This document shows positions 6,375-14,446 of a DNA stretch of 23,539 nucleotides, one piece after another; the stretch's first letter is position 1; every line of letters starts with the position of its first letter. The translations under genes were made by a program, and so were the position numbers. The DNA is from CAYZAW01 sp964476505 (GTDB lineage: Bacteria; Bacillota; Clostridia; Christensenellales; CAG-138). The DNA lies in assembly GCA_964476505.1 (NCBI GenBank), contig CAYZAW010000037.1, forward strand, positions 1 through 23,539. The letters are read 5' to 3'. Under the pieces are notes generated by a model. That model did not search any database. It was given only the letters and a program-made list of their open reading frames with translations, and was not told the origin of the DNA.

Positions 6375-7990
6375 GCATGTTCCAAGAAGCGCTGCTGCTT
6401 TTAAAACAGCCTAAGGGCGACAAACCGGCGTCGCTGCAGCTTAGGCTGTTTGCCTTTTTTGCGCTTTTTCTTGTTGTGATCGTACTGCTGTTTTTATTGC
6501 TATTGATGCTTTTTGGCGTGTTTGCCGTAGGCGAGAAGGAAAGCAAAACATGGATGGACAGCGAGCTGACGCACCTGTATGAGGGCGTTGACGCGCAGTT
6601 TGGCAGGCTGGCGGTGCAGGGTGCGGCCATGGCGGATCAGCTGGCTTATGATGCGGAAAACTGGCTGGAGGACCGTGGCGCATCGGCAGCCGCCCTGCAA
6701 GACCGTCCGGAGCTGTTGGAGGAGCTGCTGTCCGCACAGTCGCAAACGCTGCTGTATGCCTTGCAATCCTATCCATGCACGGGTTCCTTCATCATATTAG
6801 ATGCAACAGTTAACCCAAGCTTGGACGGGGCGGCGTATTCCCGGGCGGGCATGTTTTTTAAGCGAACGGAGCCTAACGCCATCGATACCCTAAGCTCCAA
6901 GATCCATTTCCTGCGCGGCCCCGCCAGCATTGCCCGCTCCAATGGGATCGAGCTGTTAGGGCAGTGGCAGATGGAGTTTGACGTTAAAAACGCGGCGTTT
7001 TACAACACCGTGATGGAAACGGCAAAAAGCAACAGCCGCATGCCCCTCTCCCGGTTGTATTATTGGAGCGAGCGCACGCTGTTAAAGGGCAACAGCGAAT
7101 CCGCCATGCTCTTATGCCTGCCCTTGATCGCAAGAGACGGCACGGTGTTTGGCGTTTGCGGTATGGAGGTCAGCTCGATGCTCTTCAAGCGGCAATACAG
7201 CCCCAACAACAGCCGGTATCCCAGAGTGTTTTCCACACTTGCGCCTCTGAAAAAAACCATTCTGCATGCAGACGCAGGTCTCTTAGCAGGCAATTCGTAT
7301 TTGACCAGTACCGATGCGGGGCAGTTTCGCTTTACGCCGGCGCTGGAATCCGGCATTGTAACATTCACAGCAGACAACGGAACGGATTACATCGGCAGGC
7401 TGGAGCGCGTAAAGCTGTATCCCTCGGATTCTCCGTACAACGCACAGGCTTGGGCGTTGGCGCTGATGATGCCGGGCGCGGACTGGCGCGCTGCCATTCG
7501 CGGCAACAACGCGGTGCTTGGGGCGGCGATATTGCTGCTGCTGTTGATCAGCATGCTGGTGGCCGTGTTTATCAGCAAGCGATACATCCGCCCGGTGGTG
7601 CAGGCGCTGGACGCTGTAAAATCCGGCGAGGGCTCCAAGGGGCTTCGCACGAATATTTTAGAGATCGACGACCTTTTGGAGTATCTGTCCGCCCAAGACG
7701 CTACCCGGGAATCCGAGCAGCCTCCGGCGGTGGCCGGGCCGGATCTTAGCGCTTATGAGGAATTCGTGCGCAATATTGCAACGCTTTCCACGGCGGAGCG
7801 CGCGGTGTTTAATCTGTACATGAAGGGGTATACTGCAAATGAGATCGCGCAGACCCTGTGGCTTTCCATCAACACCATCAAAACCCATAATAAACGCATT
7901 TATACCAAGCTGAACGTTACCTCCCGCAAGGAGTTGATGGTATATGTGCAGATGATGGCGAAGGAGAACGAAACCAGAGCAGCCGAATAA
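6371..7990 (+). CDS. membrane-anchored LuxR-type transcription regulator
   Basis: A 539-residue one-component sensor. A first membrane helix (about 26-53) is followed by an extracytoplasmic domain of roughly 320 residues. A second helix (about 380-400) is followed by a HAMP-like stretch R-Y-I-R-P-V and a coiled linker. The C-terminal 70 residues are a LuxR/GerE helix-turn-helix: L-S-T-A-E-R-A-V-F, then A-N-E-I-A-Q-T-L, then T-I-K-T-H and I-Y-T-K-L-N-V. There is no kinase or receiver domain, so the signal would pass through the membrane directly to the DNA-binding domain. The start at 6371 overlaps the binding-protein stop as ATGA, which implies translational coupling. A second ATG lies at 6377. 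The extracytoplasmic domain probably reads ligand or the bound solute-binding protein (inference). Targets are unknown, and self-regulation from 4818 is possible. Confidence 0.88.
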   Translation: MSMFQEALLLLKQPKGDKPASLQLRLFAFFALFLVVIVLLFLLLLMLFGVFAVGEKESKTWMDSELTHLYEGVDAQFGRLAVQGAAMADQLAYDAENWLEDRGASAAALQDRPELLEELLSAQSQTLLYALQSYPCTGSFIILDATVNPSLDGAAYSRAGMFFKRTEPNAIDTLSSKIHFLRGPASIARSNGIELLGQWQMEFDVKNAAFYNTVMETAKSNSRMPLSRLYYWSERTLLKGNSESAMLLCLPLIARDGTVFGVCGMEVSSMLFKRQYSPNNSRYPRVFSTLAPLKKTILHADAGLLAGNSYLTSTDAGQFRFTPALESGIVTFTADNGTDYIGRLERVKLYPSDSPYNAQAWALALMMPGADWRAAIRGNNAVLGAAILLLLLISMLVAVFISKRYIRPVVQALDAVKSGEGSKGLRTNILEIDDLLEYLSAQDATRESEQPPAVAGPDLSAYEEFVRNIATLSTAERAVFNLYMKGYTANEIAQTLWLSINTIKTHNKRIYTKLNVTSRKELMVYVQMMAKENETRAAE

Positions 7991-8021
7991 CGCTTGCACC
8001 GTTTATAAATGCGCAAGCGTT
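7989..8021 (+). other. hairpin overlapping the regulator stop codon
   Basis: AACGCTTGC (7989-7997) pairs perfectly with GCAAGCGTT (8013-8021) across a 15-base loop. It may stabilise or end the transcript, but only two T's follow the stem, so it is not a convincing intrinsic terminator. Confidence 0.4.
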
Positions 8022-8131
8022 CGCCATATGCCCGTGCGTATGTTGTTACAAAAAATCCTTATTTTGCGTGCAGGAACTTGGTTCGTGAAAAAAGAATAAT
8101 AGGAGAAGAACCCCAGAGAGGAGATCATGTC

Positions 8132-8809
8132 ATGACAGATCGCCGTTATGTACCGGAGTTGGAGGGAAACCTCAGAAGCCATATGGTCAAGGTGCCGGAA
8201 ATCATCAATCAGGCTACCGGAATCAGCATATTCGGTAAGCTGATCAAATCTCTTGCTTATACAACGGACGTTGCGGTGATCAAAAACATCAACGCCAACG
8301 CCATTATTGCGGTGTATCCTTTTACGCCCCAGCCAGCCATTACCCACGCCATCATGACCGTGGCGGACGTGCCCGTGTTTTGCGGGGTGGGCGGCGGGCT
8401 TACCGGCGGCAAGCGCACGCTGAATTTGGCGCAGGACGCGGAATTTCAGGGGGCGATGGGGGTCGTAGTAAACGCGCCGACTCCTAATGAAACCATTGAG
8501 GGCTTAAAGCGAATCGTAGACATTCCGGTTGTCGTGACGGTGATTTCCGAGCATACGGATTTTCGCGGCAGGCTGGATGCGGGTACGGATATCTTTAACG
8601 TGTCCGGTGCAAAAAACACCACGGAGATCGTGCGAATCATCCGCTCCCAGTTTCCCTATGTGCCCATCATCGCGACCGGCGGCACCACTATGGACAGCAT
8701 TGCCGCTACCATCGAGGCGGGGGCGAACGCCATTACCTATACGCCGCCCGCGCAATCCCTGTTATTTAGAGGCATCATGGAAAAATACAGAAAACAGTGG
8801 GAAGAGTAG
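8132..8809 (+). CDS. TIM-barrel-like conserved protein, unknown function
   Basis: A 225-residue soluble protein without signal peptide or membrane helix. The sequence alternates short hydrophobic strands and helices, as in a phosphate-binding TIM barrel. The most telling part is C-terminal: I-I-A-T-G-G-T-T, then an E-A-G-A-N-A-I-T-Y-T-P-P strand. This resembles the paired phosphate-binding loops of HisA/TrpC-like barrels. A Gly-rich turn C-G-V-G-G-G-L-T-G-G-K lies near residues 90-100. Databases often label relatives simply as hydrolases, which I would not take as evidence. The start is supported by GAGAGGAG about 9 bases upstream. An in-frame start at 8009 would lengthen the protein by 41 residues but lacks a ribosome site. 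It appears to stand alone between the sensor operon and the cell-wall operon. Confidence 0.8.
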   Translation: MTDRRYVPELEGNLRSHMVKVPEIINQATGISIFGKLIKSLAYTTDVAVIKNINANAIIAVYPFTPQPAITHAIMTVADVPVFCGVGGGLTGGKRTLNLAQDAEFQGAMGVVVNAPTPNETIEGLKRIVDIPVVVTVISEHTDFRGRLDAGTDIFNVSGAKNTTEIVRIIRSQFPYVPIIATGGTTMDSIAATIEAGANAITYTPPAQSLLFRGIMEKYRKQWEE

Positions 8810-8890
8810 CCAGCTATTCTCCTTTTGCGCTTTTATGCGATACCTTTTATGACGGGGCAGCGAATGCAACAATCAACGACTTGATCCTTT

Positions 8891-8926
8891 ACAAAACCGC
8901 CATTTTTTCACGGCGGTTTTGTGCTA
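8891..8926 (+). terminator. intrinsic terminator
   Basis: A perfect 11-bp stem ACAAAACCGCC (8891-8901) / GGCGGTTTTGT (8912-8922) with a 10-base loop. The T-run lies in the 3' arm. It ends the TIM-barrel gene and separates it from the cell-wall operon. Confidence 0.75.
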
Positions 8927-8930
8927 TGAT
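8922..8930 (+). promoter_or_regulatory. extended -10 promoter of the FHA-FtsW-PBP operon
   Basis: TG-C-TATGAT at 8922-8930 fits the extended -10 consensus and overlaps the tail of the preceding terminator. No good -35 hexamer is found, which an extended -10 can tolerate. The FHA start codon is 30 bases downstream. Confidence 0.5.
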
Positions 8931-8959
8931 AAGCTAATCATTAGGCGGCGGAGGACGGC

Positions 8960-9424
8960 ATGTACGAAACAGCATACGATATCGTTGCCATGGGAATGCG
9001 CTATCTGTTTCTCGCACTGATCATTTACATATTGGTGCGGTTGATTCAGCATTCCGTTACGGAATTCAAGGCGGTGCAGGCTGTAAAGGAGCAGGTGCGA
9101 AGCGTGTCTCCCGGATATTTAGAGGCGATTTTGCCGGAGGAGATCGCCGGGGAAAAGTATGCGCTTCGCCGTGAAAACACCATTGGCCGCTCCAAGCGTT
9201 GCAGCATACAGGTGGACTTGGCGGGGGTCAGCCCCGTGCACGCTCTGCTGTACGAAAAAAAGGACGGGCTGTATCTGTCGGACTTCGGCAGCCGCACAGG
9301 CAGCTTTTTAAACGAAGAAAAAATCGGGAAAAAGGAAGAACTGCTGTACACGCAGGATGTTTTACAGTTTGGAGAATTCTGCTGTAAGCTGCATTTGGCG
9401 GGAGAGGAGGAAGAGGATGCGTAG
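8960..9424 (+). CDS. membrane-anchored FHA-domain protein
   Basis: A 154-residue protein with one N-terminal membrane helix (about 13-29) and a C-terminal FHA domain (about 68-146). The phosphothreonine-binding residues are all present: G76-R77, S91-x-x-H94, and N118 in the G-S-R-T-G-S-F-L-N turn. FHA domains bind phosphothreonine made by Ser/Thr kinases such as PrkC/PknB. No kinase gene is in the window. GGAGG precedes the start. Its last 8 bases overlap the FtsW/RodA-family gene. The order FHA, FtsW/RodA, PBP recalls the actinobacterial fha-rodA-pbpA cluster, which suggests phosphorylation-controlled wall synthesis (inference). Confidence 0.92.
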   Translation: MYETAYDIVAMGMRYLFLALIIYILVRLIQHSVTEFKAVQAVKEQVRSVSPGYLEAILPEEIAGEKYALRRENTIGRSKRCSIQVDLAGVSPVHALLYEKKDGLYLSDFGSRTGSFLNEEKIGKKEELLYTQDVLQFGEFCCKLHLAGEEEEDA

Positions 9425-10664
9425 CAGGCTGCACCGGGTATCGGCGGCGGGGCTCTTAACGTTGATTATCATATTTGAGTTGTCCGCATTTGCGCTTCTG
9501 GCCTTTCGTGACGCGGCGCTGGATACCTCCGCGCTGGTGTTCGGCGCGGTGTTGGTGGTGCTTTTGCTGTTCCAGTATGTACTGCTGACGCTCTTTTTCC
9601 GCAATCTGGACAGGTTTTTGTTGATTATCGCCAACCTTCTGGTCGCCATTGGCATGATCATACAATACCGCATCGATCCGTCCATTGCGTATAGGCAGAT
9701 CATTTGGTTTGGCATTGGCATGCTGGCTATGGTCATCTGCATTCTTTTGATGCGGCGGCCGAATATCTTTCGCAGGCTCAACTGGCTGATGATGCTGGGG
9801 GGCGTGGGAATCCTGGCGGTGCTGTTTGTGATAGGCTCCGAAAAATACGGCGCAAAAAACTGGATCTATTTGGGCGGCATGAGCTTGCAGCCCTCGGAAC
9901 TGGTCAAGGTGATCACGGTGTTCGTGCTGGCGCACTGGCTTACCAACAGCATTGAAATACGCAATTTGATTCCCATGCTGGGCTATGTAGCGGCGGCAGC
10001 GGGGCTGTTGGTGTTGGAGCGGGACTTGGGCGCGGCGGTGCTGATCGCGGGCACGTCGCTTATCGTATTTCATGTGGCAACGGGCAATCGCTTGGCAACG
10101 GGCATCGGGCTGATAGGCGGCGGCGCGGCGGCGGTTGCAAGCTACTTTTTATTTGACCATGTAAGAACGCGTGTAGCTATCTGGCAAAACCCGTGGGCTA
10201 CCTATTCAGGCAGCGGCTACCAGATCGCACAAGGGCTGATGGCGATTGCCTCCGGGGGCGCTTGGGGCATGGGGCTCACAAGAGGCTCGCCCAAGCTGAT
10301 TCCGGCGTATTCTACGGATTATATCTTTGCAGTGATCTGTGAGGAATTCGGCGTGATATTTGGGGTATGCGTGATCGCGCTGTACTTGGTGTTCATCATT
10401 CGCGGGGCGCTTGTTGCCATCAACGCGCCGGATAGATTTACCCAGCTGTGCGCTTTTGGCTGCACGGTGTTCATCACGCTGCAAAGCTTTATCATCATTG
10501 CAGGCGTTATCAAGCTGATTCCCTTAACAGGCATCACGCTGCCCTTCGTAAGCTACGGCGGCAGCTCCATGCTGGCCTGTATGATGCTGTTAGGCATATT
10601 AGAGGGCGTTGCCATTGCGGGCGGGGATTCCTTAGAGCACGCCATGAAGGAGGCGATCAGGTGA
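9417..10664 (+). CDS. FtsW/RodA/SpoVE-family peptidoglycan glycosyltransferase
   Basis: A 415-residue polytopic membrane protein with about ten helices. This SEDS family polymerises lipid II into glycan strands, working with a class B PBP. The family signature near the C-terminus is intact: L-I-P-L-T-G-I-T-L-P-F-V-S-Y-G-G-S-S. An earlier conserved stretch, G-A-K-N-W-I and then S-L-Q-P-S-E-L-V-K, is also present (nt 9850-9908). The start at 9417 is supported by GAGGAGGAAGAGG just upstream and overlaps the FHA gene by 8 bases. An earlier in-frame ATG at 9357 lies deep in the FHA gene. The stop overlaps the PBP start. Whether it serves elongation, division or sporulation cannot be told from sequence alone. 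Confidence 0.95.
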   Translation: MRSRLHRVSAAGLLTLIIIFELSAFALLAFRDAALDTSALVFGAVLVVLLLFQYVLLTLFFRNLDRFLLIIANLLVAIGMIIQYRIDPSIAYRQIIWFGIGMLAMVICILLMRRPNIFRRLNWLMMLGGVGILAVLFVIGSEKYGAKNWIYLGGMSLQPSELVKVITVFVLAHWLTNSIEIRNLIPMLGYVAAAAGLLVLERDLGAAVLIAGTSLIVFHVATGNRLATGIGLIGGGAAAVASYFLFDHVRTRVAIWQNPWATYSGSGYQIAQGLMAIASGGAWGMGLTRGSPKLIPAYSTDYIFAVICEEFGVIFGVCVIALYLVFIIRGALVAINAPDRFTQLCAFGCTVFITLQSFIIIAGVIKLIPLTGITLPFVSYGGSSMLACMMLLGILEGVAIAGGDSLEHAMKEAIR

Positions 10665-12184
10665 AGACCCGGCAGCATATGAAGCGGATGCTTATCGCCT
10701 TTTGCGCCATGTTCGTGGTGCTGTGCGTGTATTTGGTGTACATTGTGAACGCTTACGGCACCCGCTGGTTCAACAGCCCCTATAATTCCCGCGTCAACGC
10801 ACAGAAATCCAGCGTGATTCCCGGGGATATCTTAGATCGCGACGGTACAGTGCTGGCTACCTCCAACAGCGACGGAGAACGCGTTTATAATGAAGATCGG
10901 TCTCTGCGCCTGGCGGTGTCCCATACGGTGGGCGACAGCTACGGGCAAACCTACGGGGCCGAGATGTTCTTTTCCAAATACCTTCTGGGCTTTGATCAAA
11001 GCATCGTGGAGCGGGTGTCTCAAGCCATGCGAGGCGAACAGCGGTACGGCTCGGATGTAACGCTTACCGTTGACGGCGCTTTATGCGATTACGCCTATCA
11101 CCGCATAAACGAATACAAGGGCGCGGCGGTGGTGATGAATTACAAAACCGGGGAGATTCTATGCTCCGTCAGCAGCCCCGTGTTCGATCCGAAGTATATC
11201 GATGAATATTTAAAAGGAGAAGACGAGCTGGAGGACAGCGCCATGGTCAACCGGGTGACCTCCGGCAGGTATACCCCCGGCTCTGTGTTTAAGATTGTGA
11301 CCGCCGTGGCTGCCATCCGGTATCTGCCGGGGGTCACGGAGCGCACCTTTACCTGTGACGGGCCGCTGGTATTCGAGCGCAACACGGGCGTATACCTTCC
11401 TAATATCCATATTTCTCCCGAGCAGGACGCGGAAAACCAAAAAACTGCCACGGCGGAGGATGCAAAAAACGATGAAACGCCGGGCGTCAGCGGAGAGTAC
11501 AACGTGCTGCGGGATTATAACGGCGAGTACCATGGAGAGCTTACGTTCGCACAGGCCTTTGCAAAGTCCTGCAACCATGTGTTTGCGCAGCTTGCCATGG
11601 AGGTAGGGGCGGAGCGCCTTGCCCGCGTAGCCAAGGAGCTTGGCGTTGGAGACGACTTCCTGTTCAACGATATGGTGGCGTATGCCAGCAGTTATAAAAA
11701 GCCTGAAAACGACTGGCAGCTGGCATGGAGCGGCGTTGGGCAGTATCAGGACTTGATGACGCCGCTGCATATGTGCATGATCGTTTCCGCCATTGCAAAC
11801 GGCGGAGATATGCCGGAGCCGAAGCTGTTGAAAACCGTGAAGGACAGCACAGGACTTTCCATCAACATGCTAAGAAGCGCCAGCTACGAGAAAAACGCCC
11901 TGTCCGGCAGCGAGGCGGATACCCTTACGAAAATGATGCTGGAAACCGTGACCGGCGGTACCGGGCGCAGGGCGGCAGTATCCGGCGTTTCGGTGGCGGG
12001 AAAGACCGGCACGGCGGAAACGGGCTCCGGGGTAAAGCCCAACGCGTGGTTTGCGGGCTTTGTTGATGACGACGCGCATCCCCTTGCCGTTGTGGTGGTG
12101 CTGGAAAAGGGCGGTAGCGGCGGCAGCGTAGCCGCACCCATCGCGGGAAAGGTGCTGGATAGAGCAATCGAATTAGGGTATTAA
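10661..12184 (+). CDS. class B penicillin-binding protein (transpeptidase)
   Basis: A 507-residue membrane-anchored transpeptidase that cross-links peptidoglycan, the expected partner of the preceding SEDS protein. One signal-anchor helix lies at about 8-28. Active-site motifs are S208-V-F-K211 (nucleophile), S303-C-N305 and K448-T-G-T. A GTG start at 10661 is preferred: AAGGAGG (10647-10653) sits 7 bases upstream, whereas ATG 10679 is 25 bases away. The GTG overlaps the upstream stop as GTGA. The pedestal region before the catalytic domain is short, as in PbpA-type enzymes. A charged low-complexity stretch rich in Glu, Lys and Thr (about residues 252-280) sits inside the transpeptidase domain and is probably a surface loop. 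Confidence 0.93.
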   Translation: MKTRQHMKRMLIAFCAMFVVLCVYLVYIVNAYGTRWFNSPYNSRVNAQKSSVIPGDILDRDGTVLATSNSDGERVYNEDRSLRLAVSHTVGDSYGQTYGAEMFFSKYLLGFDQSIVERVSQAMRGEQRYGSDVTLTVDGALCDYAYHRINEYKGAAVVMNYKTGEILCSVSSPVFDPKYIDEYLKGEDELEDSAMVNRVTSGRYTPGSVFKIVTAVAAIRYLPGVTERTFTCDGPLVFERNTGVYLPNIHISPEQDAENQKTATAEDAKNDETPGVSGEYNVLRDYNGEYHGELTFAQAFAKSCNHVFAQLAMEVGAERLARVAKELGVGDDFLFNDMVAYASSYKKPENDWQLAWSGVGQYQDLMTPLHMCMIVSAIANGGDMPEPKLLKTVKDSTGLSINMLRSASYEKNALSGSEADTLTKMMLETVTGGTGRRAAVSGVSVAGKTGTAETGSGVKPNAWFAGFVDDDAHPLAVVVVLEKGGSGGSVAAPIAGKVLDRAIELGY

Positions 12185-12207
12185 CGATGCGTTTATGACC
12201 GCATTTT

Positions 12208-12240
12208 GGGGCATGCTAAGGGCATGCTCCTTTATATTTT
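12208..12240 (+). terminator. intrinsic terminator after the PBP gene
   Basis: GGGGCATGC (12208-12216) pairs with GCATGCTCC (12222-12230), nine pairs with one G-U and a 5-base loop, followed by tttatatttt. It ends the wall operon and helps place the start of the next gene beyond it. Confidence 0.65.
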
Positions 12241-12253
12241 GGATTTTATACAA

Positions 12254-12874
12254 ATGCTGACGCGAACGGCATTGCTGGTGCTTGGCGGCATCGTTGCGCT
12301 GGCGGTGCTACTGGTGGCGCTGCCTCTTCGCATCCGGTTAATTATGGATATGGATTCTTTGCAGGAGGTGGTGTTTCGCTTCCAGCTTCGGTTTGCGTAT
12401 GTGCTGCCCGTGCAATTTTGCCTGCGGTTCCATATTATAAAAAAGCCCTCCTTTACCCTGTACCTGCTGCGCCGTAAAAAGGAACGCCGTGTGTGGGACA
12501 TGTATACGCAACGAAAGCATGAGCCGGAAAGCTGGGTCAGCGCGTTCGTGCGCTCCGGCCTGCGCTCGCTGCACGCAAAAAAAATCGATATCCACGGCGA
12601 GGTGGGTGTACAAAACGACGCGGCGCTTACCGCGATTCTCACGGGCATGCTGCAAACGGCGCTAACGGTTCCGCTGATGTACATATTGAATCCGCAGCAG
12701 CGAAGCGTGTTATTGATCAACGTGCGTCCGTACTTCTCCGGCGACCGGTTCCGGTTGAATTTGGAAGGCATAGCCCGCCACATCCCCGCAAAGAGTATAT
12801 GGCAGGCAACAGTATCCAAAATCAAAAGCAGGAGGAATCAAAAAGCATGTCCCACCCAATCGAAAACATTTTAA
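12254..12874 (+). CDS. DUF2953-domain membrane protein (YtfI-like)
   Basis: About 206 residues: one N-terminal membrane helix (A-L-L-V-L-G-G-I-V-A-L-A-V-L-L) followed by a basic, strand-rich domain typical of DUF2953. In Firmicutes this family commonly sits directly before gerW/ytfJ, as it does here. Its function is not established. The start is uncertain: ATG 12254 lies beyond the predicted terminator, ATG 12224 lies within its hairpin, and TTG 12206 just before it. None has a clear ribosome site. The 3' end overlaps gerW by 28 bases, so the two are probably co-expressed. The last 15 residues are basic and may be loosely conserved because of that overlap. Confidence 0.8.
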   Translation: MLTRTALLVLGGIVALAVLLVALPLRIRLIMDMDSLQEVVFRFQLRFAYVLPVQFCLRFHIIKKPSFTLYLLRRKKERRVWDMYTQRKHEPESWVSAFVRSGLRSLHAKKIDIHGEVGVQNDAALTAILTGMLQTALTVPLMYILNPQQRSVLLINVRPYFSGDRFRLNLEGIARHIPAKSIWQATVSKIKSRRNQKACPTQSKTF

Positions 12875-13302
12875 AAACCACTATGGAGGAATTGAAGCAG
12901 ATGGTGGACGTTAATACCATCATCGGCTCGCCCATCACATTAGGCGCGGACACGGTGATCGTGCCGGTATCCCGCGTCAGCATGGGCTTTGTGTCCGGCG
13001 GCGGAGAATACGGAGAGGCAAGACCGGTCATCCGCAATACGGAGGACGGCTCGGATTGCGACGCGAGGCACCCATTTGCGGGAGCGTCTGTGGCAGGTAT
13101 GAATTTAACGCCCATGGCCTTTTTAACGGTAACCGGAGACTGCGTAAAGGTGCTGCCCGCCCATTACTGCTGCACGCTGGATCGCATTATTGAGTTGGTG
13201 CCCCAAACAGTGCAGGAGGTGGAACGGCTGATCAAGGAAGGACGTTCGGCGCGCCGTAAGGACGGTATGTATGCGGGAGAAAGTGAAAACGCGGAGCAGT
13301 AA
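12847..13302 (+). CDS. gerW: GerW/YtfJ-family sporulation protein
   Basis: A 151-residue soluble protein of the GerW family, known from Bacillus as a spore protein linked to germination. The recognisable core is M-V-D-V-N-T-I-I-G-S-P-I, then V-I-P/V-P-V-S-R-V-S-M-G-F and a Gly-rich loop. An H-P-F-A-G-A-S-V-A-G segment and a late P-A-H-Y-C-C stretch follow. AGGAGG ends 11 bases before the start. The gene lies inside a DUF2953, GerW, carboxypeptidase run. Its presence is the best evidence in the window that the organism sporulates or descends from spore formers. Confidence 0.92.
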   Translation: MSHPIENILKTTMEELKQMVDVNTIIGSPITLGADTVIVPVSRVSMGFVSGGGEYGEARPVIRNTEDGSDCDARHPFAGASVAGMNLTPMAFLTVTGDCVKVLPAHYCCTLDRIIELVPQTVQEVERLIKEGRSARRKDGMYAGESENAEQ

Positions 13303-13306
13303 ACGC

Positions 13307-14416
13307 ATGCGCCGCAGAACAAGCGCGTGCCTGTTGGCGTGCCTGCTGCTGGCGCTGCCGCTGCAAGCCACGGCGGAAGCACCGGGGCTTTCCGCCGCAG
13401 GCGCGGCGTTGGTGGATGTACAAACAGGGCGGCTGCTGGCGGGGCAAAACGCCCATATCCGGCTGCCTATGGCCAGCACCACCAAGGTGATGACGGCGTT
13501 ATTGGCCATTGAACATGGCGGCATGGAGGAGATGGTAACGACCCCGGCGGAGGCCTACGGCGTGGAGGGCTCCAGCATCTATCTCCATCAGGACGAAGCG
13601 CTTTCCTTGCGGGACTTGCTGTACGGCTTAATGCTTTCCTCCGGCAACGACGCGGCGGTGACCATCGCCATGCATATTGCGGGCAGCGTGGAGGCCTTCG
13701 CCGCGCTGATGAACGCAAAGGCAAAGGAGTTAGGCTGCACCAACACCCATTTTGTAACGCCCAACGGCTTGCACAACAGTGAGCATTATACCAGCGCGTA
13801 CGATCTGGCGCGCATTGCCGCCGCCGCTATGCGGGAGCCGCTGTTTCGGGAGATCGTGGGAACGCAGTACCATACTACAGTAACAGGGGACATGCCCCGC
13901 ACCTTTAAAAACAAGAACAAGATTTTGTGGCAGGTGCCGGGCGGCAACGGTGTCAAAACCGGCTTTACCAAGGCGGCGGGGCGCTGCTTGGTGTTTTCCG
14001 CGGAGCGAGAGGAGCACACGCTGGTGGGCGTTGTGTTAAACGCGCCGGACATGTGGAACGACGCAAAAAGCTATTTAGAGTACGGCTTTTCGGAGTATAC
14101 ATGGGAGCGGCTGGTAACGGCGGGAGAGATCATCAAAACCATCCCTGCAGGGCACGGCATGAAAAATACCTTGGATGTGTTGGCAAAAGAGGATATACTG
14201 GTACCCGTTAGGGCAGGGGAAGAGAAGCCCGCGCTTCGCGTGGTATGCCTGCCTAATGTGGAAGCGCCGGTAAGCGCGGGGCAGGTGCTGGGCTCGGCAG
14301 AGGTTTGGTACGATAATGTCTGCCTGCAAAAAACCGAGCTTGTGGCGGCGGAAACGATCTACCGCAAGGATTATGCCTATTATCTGCACGCCGTTGTAGA
14401 ACAATGGTGCGCGTGA
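13307..14416 (+). CDS. D-alanyl-D-alanine carboxypeptidase (DacF/DacB-like)
   Basis: A secreted low-molecular-weight PBP of about 369 residues that trims the terminal D-Ala from peptidoglycan stems. The signal peptide is M-R-R-R followed by a Leu/Ala-rich core ending near A-T-A-E-A. Catalytic motifs of the S11 peptidase family are S57-T-T-K60, S112-G-N114 and K217-T-G219. The C-terminal 110 residues match the beta-rich PBP5_C domain. ATG 13307 was chosen because GGAG lies 11 bases upstream, it follows the gerW stop closely and it gives a clean signal peptide. In-frame starts at 13271 (ATG) and 13283 (GTG) are possible. In a cluster with gerW, a role in cortex or forespore wall modification is plausible, as for B. 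subtilis dacF. Confidence 0.93.
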   Translation: MRRRTSACLLACLLLALPLQATAEAPGLSAAGAALVDVQTGRLLAGQNAHIRLPMASTTKVMTALLAIEHGGMEEMVTTPAEAYGVEGSSIYLHQDEALSLRDLLYGLMLSSGNDAAVTIAMHIAGSVEAFAALMNAKAKELGCTNTHFVTPNGLHNSEHYTSAYDLARIAAAAMREPLFREIVGTQYHTTVTGDMPRTFKNKNKILWQVPGGNGVKTGFTKAAGRCLVFSAEREEHTLVGVVLNAPDMWNDAKSYLEYGFSEYTWERLVTAGEIIKTIPAGHGMKNTLDVLAKEDILVPVRAGEEKPALRVVCLPNVEAPVSAGQVLGSAEVWYDNVCLQKTELVAAETIYRKDYAYYLHAVVEQWCA

Positions 14417-14446
14417 GGCCTCGGAAGGGGCGGAAAGGGGAGCAGG

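Noticed and set aside
5004..7990. ABC sugar importer operon
   Set aside because: No permease or ATPase genes on either side within several kilobases.
7989..8021. Intrinsic terminator after the LuxR-type gene
   Set aside because: A stable stem but only two T's after it; kept as a hairpin only.
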